Part shown: piece after piece, positions 1-12,100 of the stretch
Layout of the letters: each line of letters opens with the position of its first letter
Position numbering within the stretch: the stretch's first letter is position 1
From: Lepidurus packardi
Lineage: Eukaryota > Arthropoda > Branchiopoda > Notostraca > Triopsidae
Assembly (NCBI GenBank): GCA_023053545.1
Contig: JAKZAN010000002.1
Location: 12,768,790-12,832,789, forward strand
Direction of reading: 5' to 3'
DNA length: 64,000 nucleotides
Position numbers and translations under genes: made by a program
Notes under the pieces: generated by a model
What the model saw: the letters and a program-made list of their open reading frames with translations, nothing else
The model's database searches: none
Told to the model about the DNA's origin: nothing

Positions 1-606
1 AAAAAAAAAAAAGTGCTCCAAAGTTCAACTCGAGGTTAAAGTGATTAGAGCTTTTAAGATTGGTAGCGATTAAATCATTGTTTTGGAACAATTAAAATGC
101 AGCTCGATTTCGGTTTATAGAACCTATGTGGCGATTGTAATTTAAACTGTTTAAATTTAAACTTTAATAACTCAAGGAAAAATGATAAAAACATGAACTT
201 TAATTCAATGATTCAGTCAGAAAAGGCAGAATTTCCATCCGAGATCCCCTAACAATGAATACCCATGTTCTGGCATTCGCTCAAACAACAATGAAACTCC
301 TCCCACCCCCAAAAAAGATGCACAACAATGAAAAAGCGATCCGAAAATCAGACAAAGTTATTCTTCCCGTTCGAGATCCCCTAACAATGAATACTCATGT
401 TCCGGCATGTTTCGTTCAAACAACAATGAAACTCCTCCCATCCCCCCCAAAAAGATGCACAACAATGAAAAAGCGATCCGAGAATCAGACATAAACAGTT
501 ATTCTTACATTAAACCATACTACTACATAAAAAGTATGGATGATAAGAGAAAATCAATGGTCTGGTCTCCAGTGAAAATAAAATAAAAATTACAAAAAAA
601 ACTTAC
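1..606 (-). other. Intron following the C2 exon (partial)
   Basis: This is the 5' part of the intron downstream of the exon at 607-791 on the minus strand; its donor reads GTAAGT (601-606). The next exon lies outside the window. It is AT-rich and holds a two-copy ~124-bp tandem repeat (240-491). No other coding segment was recognised. Confidence 0.7.
240..491. repeat. Two-copy ~124-bp tandem repeat
   Basis: Two adjacent copies start with CGAGATCCCCTAACAATGAA at about 240 and 364. They share an AACAATGAAA-type motif that recurs across the window in the dispersed palindrome family. The copies differ by several substitutions and short indels. Confidence 0.85.
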
Positions 607-791
607 CGACAAGGACATCTTTCTCTCGTTTCTTCTTGGGATCAGCTTCGCGATACAGCTCAATATTGATGGTATGGACCACGGGCAAATCCTCCAGCTC
701 GAAATGTTCGCCCCAGAAACACATTTCATTCTTCTGTTTCGCAACTGTCCGGGCGTGCTCCGCCTTATCTAGGCACACTCTGCAATAGTAC
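607..791 (-). CDS. raskol/SYNGAP1: RasGAP (SynGAP/DAB2IP/raskol family), C2-domain exon
   Basis: Internal exon of 185 bp with acceptor TTTCAG before 791 and donor GTAAGT after 607. It begins with one base completing an Arg codon and encodes [15 protein letters not shown], then [16 protein letters not shown] and a basic KKKREKD run. The layout YYC-LCLD...ARTT-like...FWGEHFEF-LP...LYRE-D-KKK is diagnostic of the C2 domain in SynGAP, DAB2IP and RASAL2. In that family the C2 domain supports membrane association and assists GAP activity on Ras/Rap. The exon ends one base into a codon, so the rest of C2 and the GAP domain lie beyond base 1. Family identification is strong; the exact orthologue name is inferred. 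Confidence 0.94.
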
Positions 792-1069
792 CTGAAAGGG
801 ACATGGAAACGATTTTTAAATTTTTTTTTATTTGCTAGAAAAGTGGAAATAGCATCAAGAGTCATGAGCAGTGCGAAGAGGAAAGACAAGGCTTGTTATA
901 AATACACTTCATTCTATCCCAGGCGTTGAAAAATACATGCTTAGTGGTTCCCTATTCATAAATCTTGGGCCAAAAGGGAGCCATAACGTAAGTGCATACA
1001 TCACCTGCGTTATTTATCCTACTTCCCCCCCCCCCCCCCAAAACATTAGAAATAGCTTAAAAAGCTTAC
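792..1069 (-). other. Intron with C15 homopolymer
   Basis: Intron between the C2 exon and the preceding exon. The donor is GTAAGC (1069-1064) and the acceptor TTTCAG. It contains a run of 15 C at 1025-1039 on the plus strand, that is a G-run in the transcript. Nothing else was recognised. Confidence 0.75.
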
Positions 1070-1171
1070 CGCTTCTTATTCACAATGCCTTTAGCTTCCA
1101 GAATCCAAATCTTCAACGAGTTGTCAATGCGGGGTACTCTTTCTTGATGTGGGTGGATTGTCTTTTTGAAA
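1070..1171 (-). CDS. raskol/SYNGAP1: RasGAP family, PH-C2 linker exon
   Basis: Internal exon of 102 bp with acceptor TTATTGCAG and donor GTAAGC. It enters with one base (completing a His codon with CA from the previous exon), carries 33 codons and leaves with CG. It encodes FKKTIHPHQERVPRID followed by NSLKIWILEAKG and NKK. This matches the family pattern 'NL-RAV-PNKDNSRR--N-LKLWI-EA--L--KK', which joins the last PH helix to the first C2 strand. Both phases agree with the neighbours, giving ...[12 protein letters not shown]... across the junction. Confidence 0.94.
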
Positions 1172-1329
1172 CTGCAATAAAAATAAAATAAATAAAATAA
1201 AATAAAAATTGAAGAAATACATCAGAATTTAAAAGGCAATATAAGCATCAAAACAATAGGCATTATTCAATTTTTTTTTAAAACAATTTTTACAATAGGC
1301 TTATAGAAATTAGGATTACGGGAAATCAA

Positions 1330-1790
1330 ATTAACTTAAGACGAATTTCCTATGCTATAAGGATAGAAAATAGACCTTATAGCATCTTACAGCTGATACG
1401 GCCGATTTTCTGTCTATCAGACAGCTATTAAGGCGAAGTTTATACTTTTACAACATAAGGAACCGCTCTCAATGCACAATTCCTTTCTTTATGTTAGCCA
1501 TTCACGAGTTATTTTGTTATTAGTTTGGGGTTATGACGTCAGAGACCGCTTATCGCACTTGTTACTATGGTTACAGTTTGCGATCATACTTTAGTAATGT
1601 GCATGACTCGGGCTTCTAAAAAATTTACCTTTAAGACGAATTGCCTGGGTTATTGAGCGGAGAAATCGACCTTAGTGACACGAAAAAGCTATAAAGGCCA
1701 TTTTCCTACGTTTAAATACGGGAAACTAGACCTTAGCGACACGAAATGGCTATAAGGGCTATTTTGCTAAGCCAAAATGGATAAAGTCGG
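1330..1790 (-). repeat. CGCCCTTAT-family monomers, diverged
   Basis: Repeated statements of 'gaccttagTgacacgaaa - ctataagggc - attttcctatgtttaaa' spaced about 58-60 bp apart. This is the reverse complement of the monomer seen at 49.0 kb and 51.2 kb. Copies are degraded at the left end. Confidence 0.7.
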
Positions 1791-1962
1791 CCTTATGAAT
1801 ATCAAACCGCAAATAAATTCGAAATTCCGTTGCTGTAACACTAGGAATTCTATATAAAAAACCAGCTTTGAACTCCTTATGAATATCAAAACGCAAATAA
1901 ATTCGAAATTCCGTTGCTGTAACACTAGGAATTCTATATAAAAAACCAGCTTTGAACTCCTT
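1791..1962. repeat. Two-copy 84-bp tandem repeat
   Basis: CCTTATGAATATCAAA begins at 1791 and again at 1875; the two copies are almost identical up to the GAACTCCTT ending. The low divergence suggests a recent duplication. Confidence 0.9.
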
Positions 1963-2066
1963 CCTTTAGCACATTCGCGAGTTATAAACAATAGAATGGA
2001 TGATTATGATTATGACGTTAAGATAAGGTTAGCAAAGTGACTAAAAAAGAGAATCATAGGACTTAC

Positions 2067-2336
2067 TGGTGAGCCCATTTGTTCCGTTCTTCAGCACTGC
2101 CGCACCCCAAATAGGTCACTCCGCCCGGCCTGGTAATCTGTATACAGTGGTCCTCTCCCAGCACCGAAGGATGCAAGGACCGCACGCCGACATCGTTGAC
2201 CGAACCCGGCGCAAGAGAACCCGGCGCCCCACCCGCGCCTAGCTCGATGGTATGGACCGCGGCTTGCGGGACTTGTCCCACGCCACACAGCAAAGATTCA
2301 TGGGAGCGCGACGTCCTCAAGCGGGCAGGTCCCACT
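2067..2336 (-). CDS. raskol/SYNGAP1: RasGAP family, C-terminal part of PH domain
   Basis: Internal exon of 270 bp with acceptor CTTCGCAG before 2336 and donor GTAAGT after 2067. It has one entry base, 89 codons and two exit bases (CA). It encodes VGPARLRTSRSHESLLCG, a Gly/Ala-rich segment, then VRSLHPSVLGEDHCIQITR and a Cys-containing strand ending in AEERNKWAH. The family hallmarks are 'S-SHESLL', 'VHSSILG-D-CFEVT---G-K-F-CRSA-ERDKW', that is the last PH strands and the start of the C-terminal PH helix with its invariant Trp. It is locally GC-rich compared with the flanking introns, as expected for coding sequence. Confidence 0.94.
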
Positions 2337-3558
2337 CTGCGAAGATATTGATACCAATAAGTTAAATTGCCTCCTAAGATTAGCATTCCCGACTTTTCTC
2401 TATCACTGAACCAGAACAAATCCACATTCTAAAACACGTACGCTTTAAATGAAACGTCGAGAAAAACGTGGGGAACCTTAAGTACTTCAAATTGCCTCCC
2501 ACCACCCTCAATTTCTCTTTTAACTTTAAAAGAATATCCTTTACATTCTATATGACTCCCCCCTCGCTCACACACATACAAAAGACCTTCACCTACATTG
2601 GTCTCACGATCCACGTCCAACCATGTGATAAATGCAATCATCTTTTTACGGAAAACACCTGGGGACTATCTAACATCCAGGCCAATCGCTCTGGACGTAT
2701 ACCCTAGTACAAGTATAGTACCGCATAGTAGAGCAGAAGACAACAAGAAGTAAAAAAGTGATACATGTCATTCCGATAGACGTGAATTCTGTGGAGAAAT
2801 CGAAAAAAAATTGGAAGAAATGTAAAACGAGAGAAAATTCCCCCGAAAAGAAACGAAAGACGAATCTTCGTGGTATTTTGGGTTTTTGGTGGAAAGTTTG
2901 GTGGCTGGACGAGGTAGTCTGAAAGCAATTTAGAGCGGAGCTGTGCGAGAATATAATTTTTTTTTTTGTTTTTTTTTCTGAAGGGGGAGGAGGAAAACCC
3001 CGAGGCGCCTATCATCATTACTATTACTGTTACATTTCTGGGCCTGAAAAAAAAAGGCGATTGGGCGCAAGACAATCTTAGGAAGAAATACTGAACGAGC
3101 AAAGGTAGGAAAATGGAAGAAGAGGGGGGTCTTTGCAAAAAAAAAAAAAAAAAAATAACTGCGGCTGGGAGTAAATGACGATAAGAGAGGGCGCAATGAA
3201 GCAGAATTAAGTTTAGGTTCGACAGACATGCAAATGCACTATATACGGAAACCATCAGTAGTCAGAATGTGCAATGTGGTGAAAAGTCTTTTTCCTAAGG
3301 AGAAGTTTGCATGATAAAGCTCGACTAGTTTTTTTGTTTGTTTCCTCTTAAACTAACGACTATTGCGTTTCTTGGCGAAATGAAAAAGAGTTCTTTTTTT
3401 AGCGAGCTTTAATTTCGGAAAGCTTTTAGAAGAGGTCATTTGTAGAGCCAATTGCGCTACTTTAAAGCAAATGGAATCTACTTCTTGTTGAAGTTTAGCG
3501 CAGTTTGGAGAGTATTGCTACCTGTTCAAGCAATGGAGCACTAGTTATACTTCGTTAT

Positions 3559-4281
3559 TTTAAATGAAACTTGAGGGGAAATCGGAAATTCCTAGACGTT
3601 TTGAGAATCTGTTAGTAGCGTGGGCATTAAGAACCGTTTCACGGCGTTAGAGCATAGGAATTCGCCCTTATTGCAATTCCGAGATTGTAAGGTCTATTTT
3701 GCTACCCATTAGCACAGGCAAATCGCCCTTACGAAATTTTCAAGGAAATCGAACATTTTTACGAACTTGTCAGTAGTGATATGGGTGCTAAGAGCCATTT
3801 TAATGCGTTAGAGCATAAGAAGTTCGCCCTACTGCAATTCCATGTTACTAAGGTTGAGTTTGCCCCGTTTTGACATAGGCAAACCGCCTTTATGGTCAAC
3901 AACAATGAAATACTCCGTTTTTTAAATGAAACTTGAGAGGAAATCGTACATTCCTAGACATTTTGAGAATCTGCTAGTAGCGTGGGCATTAAGAACCGTT
4001 TCACGGCGTCAGAGCATAGGAATTCGCCCTTATTGCAATTCCACGATAGTAAGGTCTATTTTGCTACACATTAGCACAGGCAAATCGCCCTTACGAAATT
4101 TTCAAGGAAATCGAACATTTTTACGAACTTGTCAGTAGTGATATGGGTGCTAAGAGCCATTTTAATGCGTTAGAGCATAAGAACTTTGCCCTTATTGCAA
4201 TTCCATGTTAGTATGGTCTAGTTTGCCCCGTTTTGACATAGGAAAACCGCCCTTATGGTCAACAACAATGAAATACTTGCG
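3559..4281. repeat. Two-copy ~362-bp repeat built of CGCCCTTAT monomers
   Basis: TAAATGAAACTTGAG starts at 3561 and 3923. Each copy contains several monomers of the dispersed family (AGCATAGGAATTCGCCCTTA, GCACAGGCAAATCGCCCTTA) and ends with GTCAACAACAATGAAATACT. It is thus a higher-order repeat of the ~58-60-bp unit plus a terminal AACAATGAAA motif. Confidence 0.88.
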
Positions 4282-5339
4282 ACGCCAGAATCTTTTGTCT
4301 GTTCCTCCCTGCATGCTCGCTATAAAAAGCTAAGGCTCTATGGGGAACCTTAACTACCCTATGCTATTATAAGTGTATGATGGCAGTTTTTCGTGAGATG
4401 ATCTTGCTAGGTGTCTCTCTCGGAAGCAAACGTGGGCAAGTTTTTGTGTGGGTGTGGATGTTGTCAGAAAGACTCTCTCTCTCTCTTTCTTTCTCCTCGC
4501 CTGTTTTTTTTTTTCTTGCTTCGGTATAATGAGACGATTTACGCCCTTCTGCCGTCCATTTTTCCCCCCTTGCCTTGACAGATAACGAGCGGCCTGGGAC
4601 TTGTCGATGCGTTTCCAATGACTAGTCCATAAACACAAGGCTCAAGCTGCTCCGCTCACACATATCGGCGCGGCAAGTCCCCCCAACCCCCCCGTAAGTT
4701 CATTGAAGCTACCGGCCGGCTCTTTTCTATCGAGCAATATAGACACTACAACCAAGTTGTTCTCACCCTGCTCTACGAACGCAAAAAGAAAAGAAAAGAC
4801 AAAAAAAAGGTCAATTTTCTCCCTCTTTTTCGTGTGTATGCCTTTCAGTAGCAAAGAGGATCACCACCAACCACCACACTTGTAAAAAAGTTTCCCTATA
4901 TTGGAAAAAGAGCCCAAACCTATACAGTGGTCAAAGCCCCGGTCAGTTTGGATGGGTTCCATGTCCCCTTTAAGGTATAAATTTCCAACCCTCTCTGAGC
5001 TGGAAAGAAAAAGAAAGAAAGATCATTCCCTTACAATTCTAAATTAAAATCCAATGTCTTCCGCCCTTAATGGGACGACCGTGACCAACCTCCTCCACCC
5101 AACCCCCCCACTAAAATTCGCCACGCTGTTTTAGATGACAAGATTAGATTACTTAATCAACCCACCCAAAACTCGTTACTACCAGAGAGAAAAATCCAAG
5201 AAACATTTCAATAAAAGTTTAAAAAAAAACACGAAAGTCCTAAGAACTAAACAAACAACAAGAGGTACAGAGAGTTAGACTTAGTTAGTTGAATTAAAAA
5301 CAAAAATTAACGTCAGGAATTAATACATCCATAAGAAAT

Positions 5340-5830
5340 GTAGAGCTTAGGAGTAGCTTGGGCATTAAGAACCATTTCCAATGCTAAAGCATAGGAATCT
5401 CGCCCTTATAGAACTGCCATGTTACTAAGGGCTACTTTTGCCCATTTCAACATAGAAAAATCGTCTCTATGGCAAACACCAATGACATACTGCAGTAAAG
5501 TCTTTAGGCATTCCCCCGTGCAATTGCCGGCCTTTTGGTTCCCACCGATCAATTCCACTAAATTCTAAAGCCACGAAAATCCTAGCAATTCAACCACAAA
5601 CAAGAACGTACAGAGATGTAAGCTTAGTTCATCTAATTATTGTCCAACTAAAGACAAAAATAAATTCGCTAAGAAACTACCTGCCTAGTAGTGGTTTTGT
5701 CATTAAGAACGATTTCCCGTGCTAAATCAAAGGAATTTCACCCTTATTGCAATGTCATGTTACTAAGGTCTACTTTCGCCCCTTTACAAACAGCAAAATC
5801 GCCCTATTGCCAACAGTGAATTCAAAGACG
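5340..5830 (+). repeat. CGCCCTTAT-family monomers
   Basis: Two clusters (about 5340-5500 and 5690-5820) with GCATAGGAATCTCGCCCTTA, TGTTACTAAGG and an AACATAGAAAAATCG-type half. The first ends with CACCAATGACATACTGC, a degenerate form of the terminal AACAATGAAATACT motif. Confidence 0.78.
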
Positions 5831-7539
5831 CTTCTTACGTTCCCCCAAAGCAATTACCTGCGTTTTCGAAAGCTAAAAAGTTTCCTCAGTCGGCGAAACC
5901 GTTTCAGAATCCCCAAGCCCGGCATTATCTCAACCAGCACCTCTCCCAATGAATCTCAAATCAAGAAAACTTGTCCACAACTATCAATCCAGTCGGATCA
6001 ACTTTCAAAGTTGCCTCACTTCCACTTAATCCACTCGTAAAGTCATTGTTCCTCTCCACATTTCAGAGTCCCATTCACGACTGCCTAAACACCAACCGCC
6101 ATCTGTAATAAAAACGTTCTCATTTTCCCTATTTAACACAATAGCCTTGTATTGAAACTGTATAAATTAGCCGGCCAATGATCCTCACCACGAAACCACC
6201 CACATCCATTAACATATGCTTCGTAAACACCTGTGCTCCCGATAGTCACTTCTGTTCTTCTCTTTCTGTTGTACAAAGTAATTTCCTACTGGCACCGTTT
6301 ATCAGATCCCAATCATTGCGTTCAAAATGAAACTTGAACCCACTACCCAAAACGACCCATTTCCGCTTGCTTTTATCTTCCTTTTAGTTGCTAATCCCTG
6401 TTAAAACTTTGCAAAGCCACCTTCAGAACGTTTTCACGCTTTGCCAAGAAGAATCCAACCTTTCTTATCACTTGGGCACAACGTATACACCAAGTCGACC
6501 AAACTCCCAAACTTCTTCGAATCTTTCCCTATAAAACGAATCGTCTAGTAGACTTTCACTGTTCAATCTGAGTGATTCTGCTCGCGGAGTAGTGACTCGG
6601 ATCGCGATTCCATTCGCACTAACCAGGGTTACTCCCCAAACTGGGTTAGGTGAAGGTTCTGGCTAGACTTTTGCTTCCTATGACTGCCCCAGACTATCCG
6701 CCGCCCTTGCGCAGTCTCGGCAGAAATACTTAAAAAAAAAAAAAAAAAAAAAAATTGTCTGTCGCTGCCAATGGTTTCGGAATACCTGGACCCTGTTCAT
6801 TTGGCACTGCTATCAGAAATCTGTGTAAAAACCTCGTCACCTGCTGCGTCTAAAGTCGTCTTCTGTGGCAGTTTTGGCAGCTCTTAAACTATTTCCCAGC
6901 TGGGGAATTTCTGTTTTGTCGGACCCTTGCAGGATGAGCTTTTCTGCATTGACTAAATAACTTATGAAGCAAAAACTGTGAAATTGGTGGAGGGGGAAAA
7001 AAATTCATTAGTAACGTCGTTACAGTATCATTACAAAAAATTCCCTGGCTGGTATTTCTGCGAGAACTTACAACGCAGAAAATTAGTAAGCTTGGACACT
7101 TTTAACTCACTTTCGGGACCGACTGGCTTTTTGGGTGAACCCCAAGTTTTGCCCCCAAGTTACCCCTGAAGAGTTTTGACCGTCCCAAACTTGATCGTTC
7201 CCCAAGTTTGGCTTCACTTTGGACTTTGGGCGATAGCAAAACTCTCGCTTTGAGAAGTTTCGGTGTGGATTTTTTGAGTTTTCCTTAATATGCGTTTGGA
7301 TACTTGTTCTTTGTCTTTGAGGAGGGGTGGAAAGGCGGGATTACAAGGGTTGAAGCGGGTGCAATGAGGGAAGATTCGGTTTTCCTGAGCTGAGACTCTT
7401 ATTTTCATTGTTGATGGATTGGGGCATGTTCCAGTGTTTGCTGGAAAGTGGGAAGTAAATGCGCTAAGAGTAGTTCATTGTTGCCCGCACATAAGGAAGG
7501 AAGTATACATAAGGAAGGCTGCGTAAGCTGGGGTTTGGA

Positions 7540-8240
7540 CAATAAGAACAATTTCGTGTTTTCAAGCATGGGAATTTCGCCCTAATAGCGAAAGGATGTT
7601 ATTAAGGTCTAGTTTTCTATAGCCAAACATAGGAAAATAGCCCTTATTGCATCGGGATTTATTTTTACAAGCCTAAATGGGAGTGTCTAAAGGGAATGTC
7701 TAAAGCAGGGGACGTATGGATATAAATGGGGCGTGTTTTCGTGTTTTCGCTGTCTTGCAAGGAAGTGAAATGTGTTAGGACTATTCCCTTTGTTGCCAAC
7801 ACGAAGATTTCATAAAAAAAGGGTTTGTAAGAAGTAGTTTTGAACATTAAGAACAATTTCCAGTGTTCAAGCATAGGAATTTCGCCCTAACGGCCAATCG
7901 GGGCATGTTTTTGCTATCTTGCCAGAAAGTACCCCTTGTTAGGAGTATTTCCTTGTTGCCAACACATGGCTACATACAGAAAGGATTTGCAAGCACGGGT
8001 TGGACATTAAGAACAATGTCTAGTGTTAAAATGCTACGAATTTCACCCTTATTGCAAATGCATGCCATTAAGATCGATTTTACTCCACTTAAACATAAGA
8101 AAACCGCCCTTATTGTCGTTCGGTTGTACTTTTACCAGCCTAAGCAAGCGATTGGGCATGTTTTCAGTCTTGCTAGGAAGTCAACTGTGTTAAGAGTAAG
8201 GACCATTTCATTGTTGCCAACAGTGAAATACTCCTTTCAC
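7540..8240 (+). repeat. CGCCCTTAT-family monomers with terminal palindrome
   Basis: Several monomers: AGCATGGGAATTTCGCCCTA, CATAGGAAAATAGCCCTTAT, AACATAAGAAAACCGCCCTT. The cluster ends at 8206-8228 with TTTCATTGTTG-C-CAACAGTGAAA followed by TACTCC, linking the monomer family to the palindrome family. Confidence 0.82.
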
Positions 8241-9021
8241 TTTCCCTATACTGCCGCTATACCCTAGAAATACCTAAGCTAATAAGTTAACCACGGAAAA
8301 CAAGCAATCCAATCTCTTCCCTAAGAATCTCTGAAATGTGTGCATGCGTACTATCTACAGTACCGTACAGTACCGTCTGCAGAGATGGAGGTAGATAGCT
8401 AAAGATGAAATCCATAAGAAAGAATAGAACGCTATGCATAAGTAAACTCGTAAAAGGACAAAAAGCAATTTGTCTAAAAACCACAGTAGTCGTTTTTGGC
8501 CCTCGAAAAGGGGGGGGGGGCCTTTGTTTGTGCTCGGTGTTGTCAAGAGACGGGAGATTGTTTAAATATTAGGTGATTTAGTGTTATCAAGAAGATAAAA
8601 ACCCTGTGTGGCGTGTCATTTGTTAGTTTGTTTGATTACTTGGTGCTTAATCAGTGACGTGGAAATCTTATTTCTTGGGCTGCTCAACCCTTTCAGGTTG
8701 GGGGCATTAAGCGTCGAACCAAAATTGGGAAAAAATAAAACCTTTTGCAGAGGCTTAGATGGGCCTAAGAGAGCGCGAGGAAATATTAGGAAAAGAAAGG
8801 AAAACAAAAAGAGAGAAAAAAAAGGAAGAAAGGAGAGAGAAAAAACAGTTTGACACCCGAAAAAATAAATAAAAGGGATAAAAAGGGCGGGGGACAAGAC
8901 ATTTGTTGCCTTTACGTGATCGTGAGGCACATGGGAGGCTTTTCATTATGAACGTTAACAAGAGCAATAAGAAACAATAAGTCGCCGGGTTGGGAGTTAG
9001 TGGATCTCTATTTATACTTAC

Positions 9022-9119
9022 GAATCCGTGTCCAAGGTGCTTCGTTTTCTTTCCAATTTCGTTACGCTTTTGGTCCGTTTCAGTGGATTGGACTTGAAAG
9101 ACCGTTTCGAGAAGAAATT
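9022..9119 (-). CDS. raskol/SYNGAP1: RasGAP family, conserved basic motif before PH core
   Basis: 98-bp internal exon with acceptor CTTCACAG and canonical donor GTAAGT. It enters in phase 0, carries 32 codons and exits with TC, which the next exon completes to Ser. It encodes NFFSKRSFKSNPLKRTKSVT followed by a KLERKRS stretch. This corresponds to the highly conserved '[21 protein letters not shown]' block at the N-terminal side of the SynGAP/DAB2IP/RASAL2 PH region. The basic, Ser-rich segment is a plausible phosphorylation and membrane-contact region (inference). Confidence 0.9.
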
Positions 9120-12100
9120 CTGTGAAGGAAAAAAGAAAAAAAAAATTTAACAAACAATTTCTGTTAGTATGGATTTAATACGATGCCTCAGTTATTGGAA
9201 ACAATGGTTAATACTCTTTCCATACTGTTTCTATGATAAGAAACCAGATATGATAAGTTTTGGACTGTTCCTCGTAACTTTTGAGAATTTAGTGTTTATT
9301 AAGAATTAAGAATGTTAATGTTCAGTTGTTGAACTAATGAAGTTTCGAGGTTTCGAAGTTGAAGTTTCGAATGTTTTGTAATATTTTGCAATGTTTGGGA
9401 CTGTTCCTTGTAAGTTTTGAGAAATATTGCTCTAAAATTAAGAATGTTAATGTTCAGTTGTTGAACTAATGAAGTTTCGAATGTTTTGCAATGTTTTGGA
9501 CTGTTCCTCGTAACTTTTGAGAATTAGTGTTTATTAAGAATTAAGAATGTTATTAAGAATGTTAATGTTCAGTTGTTGAACTAATGAAGTTTCGAATGTT
9601 TTGTAATGTTTTGCAATGTTTGGGACTGTTCCTCGTAACTTTTGAGAATTATTGCTCTAAAATTAAGAATGTTAATGTTCAGTTGTTGAACTAATGAAGT
9701 TTCGAATGTTTTGCATTGTTTTGCAATGTTTGGGACTGTTCCTGGTAACTTTTGAGAAATATTGCTCTAAAATTAAGAATGTTAATGTTCAGTTGTTGAA
9801 CAAATGAAGTTTCGAATGTTTTGTAATGTTTGGCAATGTTTGGGACTGTTCCTCGTAACTTTTGAGAATTATTGCTCTAAAATTAAGAATGTTAATGTTC
9901 AGTTGTTGAACTAATGAAGTTTTCAATGTTTTGTAATGTTTTGCAATGTTTGGGACTGTTCCTGGTAACTTTTGAGAAATATTGCTCTAAAATTAAGAAT
10001 CTAATGTTCAGTTGTTGAACTAATGAAGTTCCGTTTTGTAATGGTTGTACAGTCGATTGGTCACGTTTGTCAAGTGAATATTGACTCTGTTAAGCAGAGA
10101 TTCTAAGAAGCGAAAATCCGAAATTTGCAATAGAATGCAACGATTCATCGGCGCGTGACACGAACTGGCTGGTTTAAACCAAAGAGACAAAGCATCGTTT
10201 ACTTTTGGAAATTTTCTCACACGTTTATAGATTCCGTTTTATAGATTCACTACACCCGCTATACTTTATTCCGTACCAATGTTTCAATCATTTTGATAGA
10301 GATGATTGAGGAATTCCTAACTTAACGGCCGCTTCCCTTTGTGGCCAATCTTTGGTCGTAAGTTTCAATGAGCCGCAACTTCTCTTTTTACATTGAAATC
10401 AACTCTCTTCTTGTTCGTCGCCCTTTTTATATAACCACACCTCTCAAACAACTAACACTGCGCCTTTGAAGCCTATTTCTACGCCCTAAGTACGGTTCTC
10501 AACACGATATCTTCTAATTTTTTCCAGTCAATTAAAAGAAACTGGTCATTCAATTGAATAACCTGCTCATTTAATTGACTGAAGGATCTTTTCAGGAGTT
10601 CGAAGGAAGTTTAGAAGGATTTCTACTTAACCGAAGTAGTAGGCTGGAAGTGACATGGGTCAAAACGACGTAAAAGCAATATCATTGATCCATATGCAAA
10701 GTCCATGTAGCATTCACTACTGAAGTTTCGTTACTGTACTGTGAAGATTCTTTTGAAATTGATTCTAATAACCGATTAAAATGGTGTGAGTTTTATCATT
10801 TTGGATCGGTCCTCTAAAATTTGATTGTAAAAAGCGACTGATTCTAATATTTCTAATAACTAGTGATCGCAATAAGCGTCATCTACTGTAATTGAATTTC
10901 AAGTTCCGGTAGCTTTTTCAATTATTTTTTGGAACGATGGGGTTTCATTGTGATGACACATACCGTTAACCTTCTTAACTTCCTTCAGCTTTCGAAAGTC
11001 TCCGTTTCGTTGTTAACAAAAGGGTTTCCAAGGACATTTCCTAACGCTGCGTCAATCCTTCCAAAACAGTCAAAAGCAACTAAATGTTTTCTTCCTAATA
11101 AACTACAAAAATGTTGTCCAAAAGCTAATTCTCAGAATCTCAGAAGTACTCGAAACTTTCAACAGAAAAATCCTCCAATGCATCAACAGAAATAATGCTA
11201 AAAAACCCCTGAAAATTCACGAAAAAATCATAGATATTCTCCAATTAATTCTTGAAAAATTATCTAAATTAATTTTAGAAAGTTTCTCGATAAGATTTAA
11301 TTGAAACTCTCGGCCTAGTCTCTAAAAAAAAAAAAACTCCCAAAAATTCTTAGAAAATGCGATAGAAAATTATAAATTCTCAAAATAATTCGTACAAAAT
11401 TCTAAAAAAAGCCTTACATATTCTCCCACTAATTCTTCACAAATTCTCCAAACGAATGCTAGATAGTTCCCCAATAACATTTTGCTCCAACTCACGGAAA
11501 ATTCTTTTTTTAAACATTGTATAAATTCTCAATTAAAAAAAAAATCACCTGGAAGGGAATTCCACCTTGGACCATCTCATTCAAAACTGGCAAGAGCACA
11601 AAACTAGTATCTATGACTCTTTGCGACAAACTATAATGGTCTTCCCAGAGATAAAACTTGCTTTGCACCATTTTGTCTTCTAAAAAAAAAACCTCCAATT
11701 TGTTATCTAGTTTCAGTTTCCAGTCTTTTAAATTCTCTTTCTGCACAATCTGCTTCACTTGGAAATCTCACTTCAAAATCAAGAATCTCACTATACGCAA
11801 GTTCTAGAATAGAATCTTTATAACTGAGGAAAAATAAAGAAAAATTCTCCTCTCCAAGAAGTTAATTTCACTTTCAAAACTTGGAGGAAACTTTGAGACT
11901 CCAAAAATGACATGCTCAAGTCACTTTTTGTATTCGGCTCGCCCAACGCAAACTAGACTCAAATCCAAACAGGCTTATGTATCCGACGAGCTATGAAAGT
12001 GTACTGAATAGCACGAAAGAGTCTCTCGGCTGAGCGCCTAACACATTGTATATAAATTGCTCTTCCTTCCACTACGGTGATTAGACGGACAGTCATGTCG

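Larger units (their letters stand above)
1172..2066 (-). other. Intron with dispersed and tandem repeats
   Basis: Intron with donor GTAAGT (2066-2061). From about 1330 to 1790 it contains diverged monomers of the CGCCCTTAT family in the reverse orientation (CTTAGTGACACGAAA..., CTATAAGGGCTATTTTGCTA). A two-copy 84-bp tandem repeat follows at 1791-1962. A TGACGTCA palindrome lies at 1534-1541. Confidence 0.7.
2337..9021 (-). other. Large intron rich in repeats
   Basis: 6.7-kb intron with canonical donor GTAAGT (9021-9016). It holds a purine/pyrimidine-skewed stretch (2780-3180), CGCCCTTAT-family arrays (3559-4281, 5340-5830, 7540-8240), a poly-A block near 6730-6752, a G11 run (8510-8520) and a GA-rich stretch near 8770-8850. 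No coding segment with supportable splice sites was recognised; open frames here are low-complexity. Confidence 0.6.

Noticed and set aside
523..889. Extended open frames around the C2 exon
   Set aside because: They read through the splice sites at 606/607 and 791/792 into intron; only 607-791 matches the C2 family.
2704..3255. 183-codon open frame on the minus strand
   Set aside because: Driven by pyrimidine/purine skew and homopolymers (Phe and Lys runs); no start context, domain or splice support.
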